Source: Dokdonella_A sp963834755 (lineage in GTDB: Bacteria; Pseudomonadota; Gammaproteobacteria; Xanthomonadales; Rhodanobacteraceae). From it: a stretch of 64,000 nt of DNA. The notes under the pieces are model-generated. The model worked only from the letters and a program-made list of their open reading frames with translations. It was not told where the DNA came from and did not search any database. Of this stretch, positions 48,102 through 58,571 are shown in pieces (the stretch's first letter is position 1; every line of letters starts with the position of its first letter). The DNA is taken from contig CAWICQ010000003.1 in the NCBI GenBank assembly GCA_963834755.1, forward strand, positions 1-64,000. Direction: 5' to 3'. The translations under genes and the position numbers were made by a program.

Positions 48102-48832
48102 CGGAACCGTTGCGTATCGCGATGTGGTCGGGACCGCGCAACATCTCGACCGCGATGATGCGCGCGTGGGAAAACCGCGGCGACTGCGCGGTATCCGACG
48201 AGCCGCTCTACGCGCACTATCTCGCGCACACGGGTGCTGACCATCCCGCGCGGGACGAAGTCGTCGCGCACGGCGAAACCGACTGGCGCGCCGTGGCGAC
48301 GTCGCTGCTGGGTGGCATTCCCGAAGACCGGCCGATCTGGTACCAGAAGCATATGAGCCATCATCTGCTGCCGCACATCGATCACGAATGGATCCATGCG
48401 CTGACGAATGTGTTTCTGATCCGCGATCCGGACGAAGTGGTCAGCTCGTATTTGCGCACGCGCGATACGGTGAGTCCGGACGACATCGGGCTGCCGCAGG
48501 AACGACGGCTGTTCGACGAGATCGCCGATCGCAACCGCGCCGCGCCGCCGATCATCGACGCGGACGAATTCCTGCGCGCGCCGGAGGCGCATCTGCGCGC
48601 GTTATGCACACATCTCGGCATCGCGTTCACCGATCGCATGCTCGCATGGCCGGCAGGTCCGCGCGCGAGCGATGGCATCTGGGCGCCGCACTGGTATGCG
48701 GCCGTGTGGAAGTCGACGGGTTTCGAGGCGCCGCGCGATCGTGACCTGAAGCTCGACGGTGATGCGAAGCGTGTCAGCGATGCGTGTCGCGGGGACTACG
48801 AGTATCTGCGCGCGCATCGGTTGAGTGTTTAG
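48098..48832 (+). CDS. P-loop sulfotransferase-like protein
   Basis: 244 residues with a GTG start overlapping the aminotransferase stop. The N-terminal P-loop region is 'LRIAMWSGPRNISTAMMRAW', where the 5'-phosphosulfate loop of sulfotransferases lies. The 3'-phosphate-binding segment is 'NVFLIRDPDEVVSSYLRTRD'. The C-terminus has 'WAPHWYAAVWKSTGFEAP'. The strict coupling to a class IV aminotransferase suggests they act on one substrate; whether sulfate is really transferred is unknown. Confidence 0.85.
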   Translation: MTEPLRIAMWSGPRNISTAMMRAWENRGDCAVSDEPLYAHYLAHTGADHPARDEVVAHGETDWRAVATSLLGGIPEDRPIWYQKHMSHHLLPHIDHEWIHALTNVFLIRDPDEVVSSYLRTRDTVSPDDIGLPQERRLFDEIADRNRAAPPIIDADEFLRAPEAHLRALCTHLGIAFTDRMLAWPAGPRASDGIWAPHWYAAVWKSTGFEAPRDRDLKLDGDAKRVSDACRGDYEYLRAHRLSV

Positions 48833-48880
48833 GTCGCATCGTTCCTCGTCGCGCCGAGCGTGAGCGCCTCACTCGGATGG

Positions 48881-48926
48881 CCCTCGCCCGCCCTGCGGGC
48901 GACCTCTCCTGCCCAGCGGGAGAGGC
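48881..48926. repeat. CTCCCGC hairpin repeat
   Basis: CCCTCGCCCGCCC/GGGCGACC followed by a CCTCTCCTGC...GCGGGAGAGG hairpin. It forms an inverted pair with the copy at 49021 in the 262-base gap between the convergent sulfotransferase-like gene and folP; nothing else is seen in that gap. Confidence 0.75.
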
Positions 48927-49020
48927 GAAGGCGCGCGAACGACACGCGGTTGCCATTGAAGCCACGCGCGCGATGCGCGATACATGGCACCGCATTCGCA
49001 AACCGGGTTAGCGCTCCACG

Positions 49021-49057
49021 CCCCTCTCCGGCTTGCGGGAGAGGGCTGGGGTGAGGG
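49021..49057. repeat. CTCCCGC hairpin repeat, inverse orientation
   Basis: CCCCTCTCCGGC/GCGGGAGAGGG followed by CTGGGGTGAGGG. Inverse partner of the copy at 48881. It lies 38 bases beyond the folP stop. Confidence 0.75.
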
Positions 49058-49094
49058 AAAGCGCTTGCCTCACGGGTGAGAGAACGCTCTCAAC

Positions 49095-49985
49095 CTACTC
49101 ATCATCCCAACGCACACGCGCCACGGAATCCTTGCGCTTCGGCGGCGCACCCTGCTCGACCACGCCGCGCCACACCGCCAGCGCATCGCGCGTCACTGCG
49201 ACATCATGCACGCGCACGATCATCGCGCCGTTCTGCACGGCGATCAGCGCGGCGGCCGCGGAACCGGCAGCGCGGTCGGCGTGGTCCTTGCGGCCGGTAA
49301 GCGTCGCGATCATCGATTTGCGCGAAAGTCCGGCGACAACCGGCGCGATTTCGGCGAAGCGTTGCAGATCGCGCAGCAGCAGCAGATTGTGCTGCAACGT
49401 CTTGCCGAATCCGAATCCCGGATCGACGAGGATCTTTTTCTTGTCGATGCCCGCCATCTGACACGCGAACAGACGATCCGTGAGAAAGCGGTGCACTTCG
49501 CCGACGACGTCGTCGTAGTGCGGATCGTCCTGCATCGTGCGCGGATCGCCGGGCATATGCATCAGGATCACCGGCACGCCGAGCGAGGCCGCCGCTTCGA
49601 GCGCGCCGTCCTCGCGCAGCGCGCGCACGTCGTTGATCAAACCGGCCCCAGCAGCGACCGCCGCGCGCATGACCTCGGGTTTCGAGGTGTCGATCGAGAT
49701 CGGAACGCGCACGGCCGCCGCGAGCTTCTGGATCACCGGAACGACACGCTCGATTTCGGTTTGCGCGTCGACCGGCGTCGCGCCAGGTCGCGTCGATTCC
49801 CCGCCGACGTCGATCAACTCCGCGCCTTCGTCGACGAGCTTGCGTGCGTGCTCGACGGCACGCTCGGGATCGACGAAGCGCCCGCCATCCGAAAACGAAT
49901 CGGGCGTCACGTTGAGGATGCCGCAGATGCGCGGCTGATCGAGCGCGAGCTCGCGGCCGTTGCAGTCGAGTGTTACATGGAACAT
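49095..49985 (-). CDS. folP: Dihydropteroate synthase
   Basis: 296 residues. Pterin-site signatures are 'ICGILNVTPDSFSDGGRF', 'GAELIDVGGESTRPGATPV', 'PISIDTSKPEVMRAA', 'INDVRA', 'ILVDPGFGFGKTLQHNLLLL', 'GLSRKSMI' and the terminal 'VRVHDVAVTRDAL'. It condenses p-aminobenzoate with dihydropterin pyrophosphate in folate synthesis and is the sulfonamide target. It follows ftsH as in enterobacteria, but the usual glmM does not come next; a repeat pair and a convergent gene do. An intrinsic terminator separates it from ftsH. Confidence 0.95.
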   Translation of the reverse strand: MFHVTLDCNGRELALDQPRICGILNVTPDSFSDGGRFVDPERAVEHARKLVDEGAELIDVGGESTRPGATPVDAQTEIERVVPVIQKLAAAVRVPISIDTSKPEVMRAAVAAGAGLINDVRALREDGALEAAASLGVPVILMHMPGDPRTMQDDPHYDDVVGEVHRFLTDRLFACQMAGIDKKKILVDPGFGFGKTLQHNLLLLRDLQRFAEIAPVVAGLSRKSMIATLTGRKDHADRAAGSAAAALIAVQNGAMIVRVHDVAVTRDALAVWRGVVEQGAPPKRKDSVARVRWDDE

Positions 49986-50058
49986 CGGTCACCTTGATCG
50001 AATCGAACCTGCGCCGACAAACCGACGCCGACGAACCGCGCACTGACAGCCGGACACC

Positions 50059-50090
50059 GGAAAAGAGAAGGCCGCCCGGAGGCGGCCTTC
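50059..50090 (-). terminator. Intrinsic terminator after ftsH
   Basis: A perfect 10-bp stem GAAGGCCGCC/GGCGGCCTTC (50067-50076 and 50081-50090) with a 4-base loop. On the minus strand it is followed by TCTTTTCC. It lies 33 bases beyond the ftsH stop and ahead of folP, so folP probably depends on read-through or its own promoter. Confidence 0.85.
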
Positions 50091-50123
50091 AGCGTAACGC
50101 AATCGCAGCGTTTCGAGCGCGGA

Positions 50124-52073
<1,950 letters not shown>

Positions 52074-52200
52074 AAAGTTCGCCAACTAGGCGGATCCCTC
52101 CGCGGAAATCCGGCGATCCGGCCGGACGTACTTCAATCCTCTCGCGGATCCTTCCGCCGAATCACCGACCGGCCCGGCCGGATGTCGAAAACGCCGGCCG

Positions 52201-52824
52201 TCAGTCCTTTTTGCCGAGCGCCAGCGCATAGACCTCGGCGCTACGCGCTCGCGAGGCTTTGGGCTTTCGCATGCTGACGCGCTCGTACCCTCGACGCAAG
52301 CGCCGCACGTAAGCATCGAATCCCTCACCTTGGAAAAGTTTCGTCAAGAACGCACCGCCCTTGCGCAGCCGATTCCGGGCGAAATCCTCGGCCAGCTCGG
52401 CCAAATGCATCGCGCGCGGCTGATCAACACTGTTCATGCCGCTGAGATTGGGGGCCATGTCCGAAAGCACAAGATCCACCGCAGCGCCATCCAGATGATC
52501 TTCAAGCGTTTTCACCACCTCGGCCGCGCGAAAATCGCCGAGGATGAAATCGACCCCGGCGATGCCCTGCATGGGCAGGATATCCACTGCAATCACACGC
52601 CCTTTTTCGCCGAGGCGGCCTCTGACCATCTGTGACCAGCCGCCCGGAGCAGCGCCGAGATCGACCACGACCATGCCCGGTTTGAGCAACCGGTCACGTT
52701 CGATCAGCTCTTCGAGTTTGAACACTGCACGTGAACGCCAGCCCTCCGCTTGCGCTCGCTTCACATACGGGTCGCTGAAATGTTCCTGGAGCCAGCGGGA
52801 GCTGGATTTGCTGCGCGTCGTCAT
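52201..52824 (-). CDS. rlmE: 23S rRNA 2'-O-methyltransferase RlmE
   Basis: 207 residues. The N-terminus 'SSSRWLQEHFSDPYVKRAQ' and 'RSRAVFKLEEL' are typical, the SAM site is 'VVDLGAAPGGWSQM', and the catalytic Lys-Asp-Lys-Glu set lies in 'FKLEEL', 'LVLSDMAPNLSG', 'LTKLFQGEGF' and the C-terminal 'RKPKASRARSAEVYALA'. It methylates U2552 of 23S rRNA. The ATG at 52866 behind AGG is an alternative start. It is followed by ftsH and divergent from yhbY, the conserved gammaproteobacterial arrangement. Confidence 0.95.
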   Translation of the reverse strand: MTTRSKSSSRWLQEHFSDPYVKRAQAEGWRSRAVFKLEELIERDRLLKPGMVVVDLGAAPGGWSQMVRGRLGEKGRVIAVDILPMQGIAGVDFILGDFRAAEVVKTLEDHLDGAAVDLVLSDMAPNLSGMNSVDQPRAMHLAELAEDFARNRLRKGGAFLTKLFQGEGFDAYVRRLRRGYERVSMRKPKASRARSAEVYALALGKKD

Positions 52825-52925
52825 CGTCCGCGCGGCACCGCGCCGGTTCGGTCGGGATTGGCTCACATGATAACCTGACCACCTCGGCGCCCTCGTAACC
52901 GCCTGTCCACATTCGGTTTCCGTTC

Positions 52926-53225
52926 ATGCCCCTGTCCTCGAAACAGAAGCGTTTCCTGCGCGGAATCGCGCATTTGCTCGATCCCGTCATCATGGTCGGC
53001 CAGAAGGGCCTGACGCCGGCGCTGCTCAAGGAATTCGACGGCGCGCTCGCGCACCACGAGCTGGTCAAGGTCAAGCTCGCCGACGCCGATCGCGAAGACC
53101 GCGCCGAGACGATCGACGCGCTGCGCGAGGCATCCAAGTCCGAGCTGGTGCAGACGATCGGACGCGTGGCGTCGTTTTATCGGCGCAATCCGCAACAGCC
53201 GAAAATCGAGTTGCCGCGCAAATAG
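52926..53225 (+). CDS. yhbY: CRM-domain RNA-binding protein YhbY
   Basis: 99 residues. 'LSSKQKRFLRGIAHLLDPVIMVGQKGLTP' with the GxxG-type loop, 'VKVKLADADREDRAETIDAL' and 'VQTIGRVASFYRRNP' define the CRM fold. YhbY associates with pre-50S ribosomal particles. Divergent from rlmE, with the Mth938-like gene 7 bases downstream. Confidence 0.95.
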   Translation: MPLSSKQKRFLRGIAHLLDPVIMVGQKGLTPALLKEFDGALAHHELVKVKLADADREDRAETIDALREASKSELVQTIGRVASFYRRNPQQPKIELPRK

Positions 53226-53232
53226 CCGATCG

Positions 53233-53610
53233 ATGCAGCTGACTCAGGATCGAGCCGAAGGTTACCTGTTCGTGCGCGCGTGCACCGCGCACTCGGTGAC
53301 CGTCGTCGATCGCGTACTGACACGGAGCTTCGTGCTCGCTCCCGATCAAGTCGTCGAGGACTGGCCGGTGACCAATGCGGCCGAATTCGATATCGCAGCT
53401 GCCGATCGCATCGCGGCCTTGAATCCGGAAGTTGTCCTGCTCGGCACCGGCGAGCGGCAGGTGTTTCCACCGCGCGAAACGCTCGTCGCGCTGCTACAGA
53501 GACGCATCGGCGTCGAAGTCATGGACAACGCCGCGGCGAGCCGAACGTATAACCTGCTTGCGTCGGAAGGACGGCGTGCCGTCGCCGCCTTCATGCTTCC
53601 CGCCGAATAG
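53233..53610 (+). CDS. Mth938-like (DUF498) domain protein
   Basis: 125 residues. 'YLFVRACTAHSVTVVDRVLTRSFVLAPD', 'ALNPEVVLLGTGERQVFPP' and 'VMDNAAASRTYNLLASEGRRAVAAFML' match the family that includes the mitochondrial complex I assembly factor NDUFAF3. Bacterial function is unknown. It lies 7 bases after yhbY, likely on the same transcript. Confidence 0.92.
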   Translation: MQLTQDRAEGYLFVRACTAHSVTVVDRVLTRSFVLAPDQVVEDWPVTNAAEFDIAAADRIAALNPEVVLLGTGERQVFPPRETLVALLQRRIGVEVMDNAAASRTYNLLASEGRRAVAAFMLPAE

Positions 53611-53663
53611 GCGTGTCCCCCTCGCGCTTGCGTCATCCTCCCGCTTGCGCTTGCGCTCCACTC

Positions 53664-53700
53664 CCCTCTCCCGCTTGCGGGAGAGGGCTAGGGTGAGGGC
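53664..53700. repeat. CTCCCGC hairpin repeat
   Basis: A perfect 11-base hairpin CCCTCTCCCGC/GCGGGAGAGGG with a TT centre, followed by CTAGGGTGAGGGC. Together with the inverted copy at 53742 it fills the gap between the convergent Mth938-like and rpoS genes. Confidence 0.8.
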
Positions 53701-53741
53701 AATCGGAGTGAGGCCTTTCACTGGGCGGCCTCGGTACGGCC

Positions 53742-53786
53742 TCCCTCACCCGCCCTTCGGGCGACCTCTCCCGCAAGCGGGAGAGG
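53742..53786. repeat. CTCCCGC hairpin repeat, inverse orientation
   Basis: CCCTCACCCGCCC/GGGCGACC followed by the CCTCTCCCGC/GCGGGAGAGG hairpin with an AA centre. Mirror partner of the copy at 53664, 50 bases beyond the rpoS stop. It may act as a 3' hairpin for rpoS mRNA. Confidence 0.8.
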
Positions 53787-53835
53787 TGAAACGCGCGAGA
53801 GGGCGACCTAGAACCTGCGGCGGTGAAGCGCCACG

Positions 53836-54708
53836 TCAATCGTCCTGCGACAACTTCCGCAATTTCTTCATTGCCTCCTCCTGAATCTGCCGCGCGCGCT
53901 CGCGCGTGATGCCGAGATCGCGCCCGATCTCCGCCAGCGATTGCACCGGCGCGCCGCCGAGGCCGAAACGACGCTGCATCACCGCGCGCTGACGCTCGGT
54001 GAGTCGCGCGAGCCAGAGTCCGAGACGCTCGGCTTCCGCCGGCGAGAGAGCACCTGCCGATTCCTCGCGATCCGCGGGCGAAGCGAGTCGCTCGCCGGAT
54101 TCCACCGCCGCGTCGAGCGAGGTGACGTTCTCGCCGACGCGAAACAACTCGGCAACGTCGCGCAATTCCTTGCCGACCGTCGCCGCGATCTGTTCGAGGC
54201 TCGGCGGCGTTCCGGTGCGCGCGGCGAGCTCGCGTTCGGTGCGCAGCACCTGCGCGAGCTCGCGCAACACGTGCACGGGCAGACGCACGGTGCGGCCGTG
54301 GTGCATCACCGCGTGCTGCACCGCCTCGCGAATCCACCACACAGCGTAGGTTGAAAAACGCAGGCGACGCGCCGGATCGAACTTCTCGACCGCGCGGATC
54401 AAGCCGAGATTGCCTTCGGCGATCAGATCCATCAGCGGCACGCCGCGCCCGACGTAAGCGCGCGCGATCGATACGACAAGTCGAAGGTTCGCTTCGATCA
54501 TGTGCCGCCGCGCTTCGCCGTCGCCGGCGCGAATCGCGGTCGCGAGCGCGATTTCGTCGCTCGCGTCGAGCAGCGGCGTCAGGCCGATCTCGCTCAAGTA
54601 AACGCTGGTCGACGAGCGCGCTTCCTGGTCCTGCGGCTCGATCGCATCGACGAGATCCTTGAAGTCGTCGCTCGGGATCGCGGGATCGGACGGAACCTCG
54701 GCACTCAT
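53836..54708 (-). CDS. rpoS: RNA polymerase sigma factor RpoS
   Basis: 290 residues. Region 1.2 is 'STSVYLSEIGLTPLLDASDEIALA', region 2 'NLRLVVSIARAYVGRGVPLMDLIAEGNLGLIRAVEKFDP' and 'RLRFSTYAVWWIREAVQHAV', region 3 'VRLPVHVLRELAQVLR', region 4 'RRFGLGGAPVQSLAEIGRDLGITRERARQIQEEAMKKLRKL'. Length and position after nlpD identify it as the stationary-phase/stress sigma factor rather than RpoD or RpoH. As in many species it lacks a strong Shine-Dalgarno, in keeping with control of its translation. Its main promoter probably lies inside nlpD. Confidence 0.92.
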   Translation of the reverse strand: MSAEVPSDPAIPSDDFKDLVDAIEPQDQEARSSTSVYLSEIGLTPLLDASDEIALATAIRAGDGEARRHMIEANLRLVVSIARAYVGRGVPLMDLIAEGNLGLIRAVEKFDPARRLRFSTYAVWWIREAVQHAVMHHGRTVRLPVHVLRELAQVLRTERELAARTGTPPSLEQIAATVGKELRDVAELFRVGENVTSLDAAVESGERLASPADREESAGALSPAEAERLGLWLARLTERQRAVMQRRFGLGGAPVQSLAEIGRDLGITRERARQIQEEAMKKLRKLSQDD

Positions 54709-54758
54709 CGTTACAGCTTACGCCCGGGCCGCATCGCGCGGCGCATGGCGTATCCGCG

Positions 54759-55677
54759 CTAGCGGCGCGGCAGAAAGTCGAGCGGGTTGGACGGCTTGCC
54801 GTTGCGGCGAATCTCGAAGTGCAGCTCGTTGCGGTTCGCGGCGCTCGCGCCCATTTCGGCGATCGTTTGTCCCGCTTTGACGTGATCGCCTTCCTGCACC
54901 AGACGCTTGCGGTTGTGGCCGTACGCGGAGAGGAACGTCGGGCTGTGCTTGACGATGATCAACTCGCCGTAGCCGATCAAACCATTGCCGCTGTAGACCA
55001 CGGTGCCATCCGCTGCTGCGCGCACCGGCGCGCCGGGTTGTCCGGCGATGTCGATGCCTTGTCGGACCGGATCGCCGGCGGTAAACGTGCCGACCACGCT
55101 GCCGTCCGCGGGCCAGCGCCAGGCGACATCGCCGGCTGTGGCGACGGCGTCTGACGCGGGCGCGAGTGGTGGGCGGGTCACTTTCGGCGCCGGAGTTGCC
55201 GGCGGCGACGCGCGACGGCGATGCGGCAGTCGGCGGCAACGGCGTGGCAGCGGCCGCAGCTGGCGCGCTCGCGACGGGCTCGGAGGGTCCCGCTTTCGTC
55301 GCCGGCGGAGGCGTGCCTGGCGAGGACGTCGGCGCGGCTGCAACGGTTCGTTTCGCGCCGGCACGGGCCGATGCAAGCCGCAGTTCCCGACCCGGATAAA
55401 TCGTGTACGGCGCGTCGATGCCGTTCCATTGCGCGAGCTCGCGATAGTCGAGCCCATGACGGAACGCGATGCTGTAAAGCGTATCGCCGCGCTGAACGCG
55501 ATACGTGCCCGAGGCCGCCGACTGGGTCCTCATCGGCGCCGATGCGGACGCACGGGGTCTCGACGAGCTCGGAAGACTGCGATCCTCGACCGGCGCCTGC
55601 CCGGTTGAGGCGCATCCGGAAAGGCCCGCGGCCAAAGCCAGGAAGACCACAATACTTTTCCGATAATCTCCATCCAT
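54759..55677 (-). CDS. nlpD: NlpD-type lipoprotein, LysM and degenerate LytM (one frameshift)
   Basis: About 305 residues after one extra base in the Pro/Ala linker (around 55180-55215). The N-terminus is a lipoprotein signal with 'LAAGLSGC' (Cys22). The LysM domain is 'GTYRVQRGDTLYSIAFRHGLD...IYPGRELRL' (about 57-101). The C-terminal LytM domain in the shifted frame has 'GIDIAGQPGAPVRAAADG', 'AYGHNRKRLVQEGDHVKAGQ' and 'NELHFEIRRNGKPSNPLDFLP'. The first zinc-ligand motif is degenerate, as expected for NlpD, which activates the amidase AmiC at the septum. It lies between yqaA and rpoS, the conserved position. Confidence 0.88.
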
Positions 55678-55686
55678 GGCAATAGT

Positions 55687-56292
55687 TTATCGGATGAACT
55701 TAAAGTAGATGAAAACGGCGGCGACGAGTGCCACCGCGATCCAGCCGACGGGCTCGATCCAGCGGTGCAGCGCGTCCTCGGCGCGTTTGCCGCCGATCCG
55801 GATCAGACCGGCGAGCAGGAATACACGCTTGCCGCGTCCGACGATCATGCTGGCAACGAAGGCCGGGAGCGGTATTCCGACGATGCCGGATGCCCAGGTG
55901 AATATCTTCAGCGGCACCGGGAGGAATCCGGCGAGAACGAGCGTCCAGAACGCAGCCCACGGATGCAGCGACGCGTCGGTCCTGAGTTGACCGACCCATT
56001 CGTCCAGATGCGGCAGCCAGCCGAGATCGGCGAGCAGCGGGCGCACCAGATCGAACGCATAGTGACCGAGCGCATAGCCGACCAGCGCGCCGAGCATCGA
56101 GCACAAGAGACTAAGGCCCGCATAGCGCGCCCATCGCTCCGGCTTGGCGAGCACCATCGGCGCCAGCATGATTTCCGGCGCGATCGGAAAAATGATCGCT
56201 TCGAAAAAACTGAGGATCGCGAGATACCACGGCGCCTGCGGATGCGCCGCCCAGCGCAACGCCCGCTCGTAGAGCGGCTTGAAGATCTTCAT
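55687..56292 (-). CDS. yqaA: YqaA family (DedA/SNARE-associated) membrane protein
   Basis: 201 residues from ATG 56292. Several membrane helices; the DedA-like re-entrant signature 'SFFEAIIFPIAPEIMLAPMVLAKPERW' and 'GFLPVPLKIFTWASGIVGIPLPAFVASMIVGRGKR' are clear. DedA-family proteins are implicated in lipid carrier flipping and envelope homeostasis; the YqaA branch is not characterised. It lies 37 bases after pcm and 9 before nlpD. Confidence 0.88.
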   Translation of the reverse strand: MKIFKPLYERALRWAAHPQAPWYLAILSFFEAIIFPIAPEIMLAPMVLAKPERWARYAGLSLLCSMLGALVGYALGHYAFDLVRPLLADLGWLPHLDEWVGQLRTDASLHPWAAFWTLVLAGFLPVPLKIFTWASGIVGIPLPAFVASMIVGRGKRVFLLAGLIRIGGKRAEDALHRWIEPVGWIAVALVAAVFIYFKFIR

Positions 56293-56329
56293 CGCGCCGC
56301 GTCTCCGCTGGCCGAGTCCGCGGCGGCTA

Positions 56330-57004
56330 TCAACCGACACCGCCGAGCAAAGGCACGAAACTCACCGCACCAAGCGATTCGCGCACCCATTCGCCTTCCA
56401 CTCGGCGCACGCGCAGCAGCCTCTGTTGTCCGGCGGGCCCGACCGGCGCGACGAGACATCCATCCGGCGCGAGCTGGTCGAGCAGCGCCGCATCGAGCGC
56501 GACGCCGGCGGCGGTCAGGATGATCGCATCGAACGGTGCTTCTTCCGGCCAGCCGAGCCGTCCGTCCGCGTGGCGCGAACGTACGTTGGTGATGCCGAGT
56601 TTGCGAAAACGCCGGCGCGCGTTGCGCAAGAGTTCCTCGATGCGCTCGACGGTGTAAACCCTTTCGACCAGCGCCGCGAGCACGGCGCATTGATAGCCCG
56701 AACCGGTGCCGATTTCGAGCACGCGTCGCGGCAATGCGTGCTCGATCAGCGCTTCGGTCATGCGTGCGACGACCCACGGCTGCGAAATGGTCTGGCCCTG
56801 CCCGATCGGCAGCGCCGTATCTTCATACGCGCGCGAGGCCAGCGCTTCGTCGATGAAAAGATGCCGCGGCAATTGGCGCATCACGTCGAGCACGCGGCGA
56901 TCGTGGATGCCTTCGGCGGCGAGTCGTTCGACCAGCCGATCGCGCGCACGCTGCGAGGTCATGCCGAGACCGCGCGCCGCCGGATCGGGCCGCAGAAAAC
57001 TCAT
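56330..57004 (-). CDS. pcm: Protein-L-isoaspartate O-methyltransferase
   Basis: 224 residues. 'ALPIGQGQTISQPWVVARM' and the SAM-binding 'VLEIGTGSGYQCAVLAAL', with 'VYTVERIEELLRNARRRF' and 'FDAIILTAAGVALDAALLDQL', are diagnostic. It methylates isoaspartyl residues so that damaged proteins can be repaired. It lies between surE and yqaA, on the rpoS-side stress cluster. Confidence 0.95.
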   Translation of the reverse strand: MSFLRPDPAARGLGMTSQRARDRLVERLAAEGIHDRRVLDVMRQLPRHLFIDEALASRAYEDTALPIGQGQTISQPWVVARMTEALIEHALPRRVLEIGTGSGYQCAVLAALVERVYTVERIEELLRNARRRFRKLGITNVRSRHADGRLGWPEEAPFDAIILTAAGVALDAALLDQLAPDGCLVAPVGPAGQQRLLRVRRVEGEWVRESLGAVSFVPLLGGVG

Positions 57005-57056
57005 CGCGCCCGTCCTTGCGGCACGTGCATTCCAGTCGCGGGCATCTTCGCCTCGA

Positions 57057-57833
57057 TCATGCGGCGCTGCCGAGTTTCGGCTCGAGCGATGCGACCCAGC
57101 CGCTGACTTTCTCCAGCGCCTGGTAACGCGTCAGATCGACGTGGATCGGCGTGATCGAAATCTGCCCATCGCGAATCGCGCGGAAATCGGTGCCGGGACC
57201 GTCGTCCTCGGCTTCGCCCGGCGGACCGATCCAATAGATCGGACGGCCGCGCGGATCGGTCTGCGCAACGCACGGCGCGGAACGATGCCGGCGGCCGAGG
57301 CGTGTCACCGCGAAACCTTTGATCTCGCTCCACGGCCGGTCCGGCACGTTGACGTTGAGGATCGTGTCGGCCGGCAGCGGATCAACGAGGAGTTTGCGCA
57401 TCAGCAGCACCACGGCTTCGGCCGCGCTGTCGTAGTGAATGCCTTTGTGATCGATGCTCGCCAGCGAGATCGCGATCGCCGGAAAGCCGAGAAATCGGCC
57501 TTCCATCGCCGCGGATACGGTGCCGGAATAAATCACGTCGTCGCCGAGATTGCCCGAGTTGTTGATGCCGGAGACGACGATGTCGGGCTCGTGGTCGAGC
57601 AGGCCGGACAGCGCGAGATGCACGCAATCGGTGGGCGTGCCGGCGACGCGATAGCGGCCGTCATCGAGGCGCACGACGCGAATGGGCTGATCCAGTGTCA
57701 GCGAATTGCTTGCTCCGGAGCGGTCGCGGTCGGGCGCAACCACCGTCACTTCGCCGACGTCGGCGAGGCGCTCGGCGAGCACGCGCAAACCGGGAGCGTC
57801 GACGCCATCATCATTGCTGACCAGAACTCGCAT
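57057..57833 (-). CDS. surE: 5'-nucleotidase SurE
   Basis: 258 residues. The N-terminal 'MRVLVSNDDGVDAPGLRVLAE' holds the metal-binding Asp pair; 'VVAPDRDRSGASNSLTL', 'GTPTDCVHLALSGLLDHEPDIVVSGINNSGNLGDDVIYSGTVSAAMEG' and 'LNVNVPD' complete the family pattern. It is a stationary-phase survival phosphatase acting on nucleoside monophosphates. It is first in the run surE-pcm-yqaA-nlpD-rpoS; the Smr gene is divergent from it. Confidence 0.96.
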   Translation of the reverse strand: MRVLVSNDDGVDAPGLRVLAERLADVGEVTVVAPDRDRSGASNSLTLDQPIRVVRLDDGRYRVAGTPTDCVHLALSGLLDHEPDIVVSGINNSGNLGDDVIYSGTVSAAMEGRFLGFPAIAISLASIDHKGIHYDSAAEAVVLLMRKLLVDPLPADTILNVNVPDRPWSEIKGFAVTRLGRRHRSAPCVAQTDPRGRPIYWIGPPGEAEDDGPGTDFRAIRDGQISITPIHVDLTRYQALEKVSGWVASLEPKLGSAA

Positions 57834-58012
57834 GCCTTCCTTCCGCGCACGACGCCCGCGCCCGCCGCCGCTGATCCGCGCCGCGGCGACCTCGCCGCGG
57901 TCGGCGACGGACGGACTCGGGAAACGTCGAATGATAGCGGATTCGCATCGGCCCCCGCCCGCGCGCGCGAATTGCGGCGGCTTCTCCGTTCGATCTGCTA
58001 GCCTCGCTCCGG

Positions 58013-58558
58013 ATGGTCCCGGGCGACGACCGCAGCGAAGACGCGCGCCTGTTTCGCGACGCGATCGGGCGCGTGCGCCCGCTCAAGCGCGCAGCGGCGC
58101 CGGCGCCGGGCAAACCGAAACCGCGACCACTCGCCGAGCAGTCCGAACGCGACGAGGCGCGCGTCCGCGATGAGCTGCTCGTGCACGCATTCGATCCGTC
58201 CACGATCGAAGTCGGCGACGAAATCCACTACCTGAAACCGGGTCAGCCGCCGCGGCTCCTGAAGCAGCTCCGTCGCGGACACTTCAGCGTGCGCGCGGAT
58301 CTCGATCTGCATGAGATGACGATCGCAGTCGCGCGCGACGCGGTGCGTGCGTTTCTCGACGACTGCATCGCGAAAGGCGATTACTGCGTGCGCATCGTCC
58401 ACGGCAAGGGACTTCGCTCGCGCGCGGACGGCCCGGTGCTGAAACGCATGACGGCCGCGCTGCTGGCGCGGCGCAAGGACGTACTCGCCTACGCCTCGGC
58501 GCGCGCGGCGCAAGGCGGGACAGGCGCGGTGGTGGTTCTGCTGGCCCGCGCCTCTTAG
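58013..58558 (+). CDS. Smr domain protein
   Basis: 181 residues. The Smr domain occupies the C-terminal half: 'ADLDLHEMTIAVARDAVRAFLDDC' (DLHxxxxxxA) and 'VRIVHGKGLRSRADGPVLK' (HGKG), ending 'ARAAQGGTGAVVVLL'. The N-terminal part is basic and charged. Stand-alone Smr proteins are nucleases acting on DNA or, in E. coli SmrB, on mRNA at collided ribosomes; the LDLH and HGKG motifs are intact. Here it breaks the usual truD-surE contiguity and is divergent from surE. Confidence 0.92.
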   Translation: MVPGDDRSEDARLFRDAIGRVRPLKRAAAPAPGKPKPRPLAEQSERDEARVRDELLVHAFDPSTIEVGDEIHYLKPGQPPRLLKQLRRGHFSVRADLDLHEMTIAVARDAVRAFLDDCIAKGDYCVRIVHGKGLRSRADGPVLKRMTAALLARRKDVLAYASARAAQGGTGAVVVLLARAS

Positions 58559-58571
58559 CCAGCGCGCTCGA

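Noticed and set aside
52074..52200. Repeated GGATCC(C/T)TCCGC motifs and small GC hairpins between rlmE and ftsH
   Set aside because: Probably leader sequence of ftsH; the motifs are short and I could not build one convincing riboswitch or terminator.
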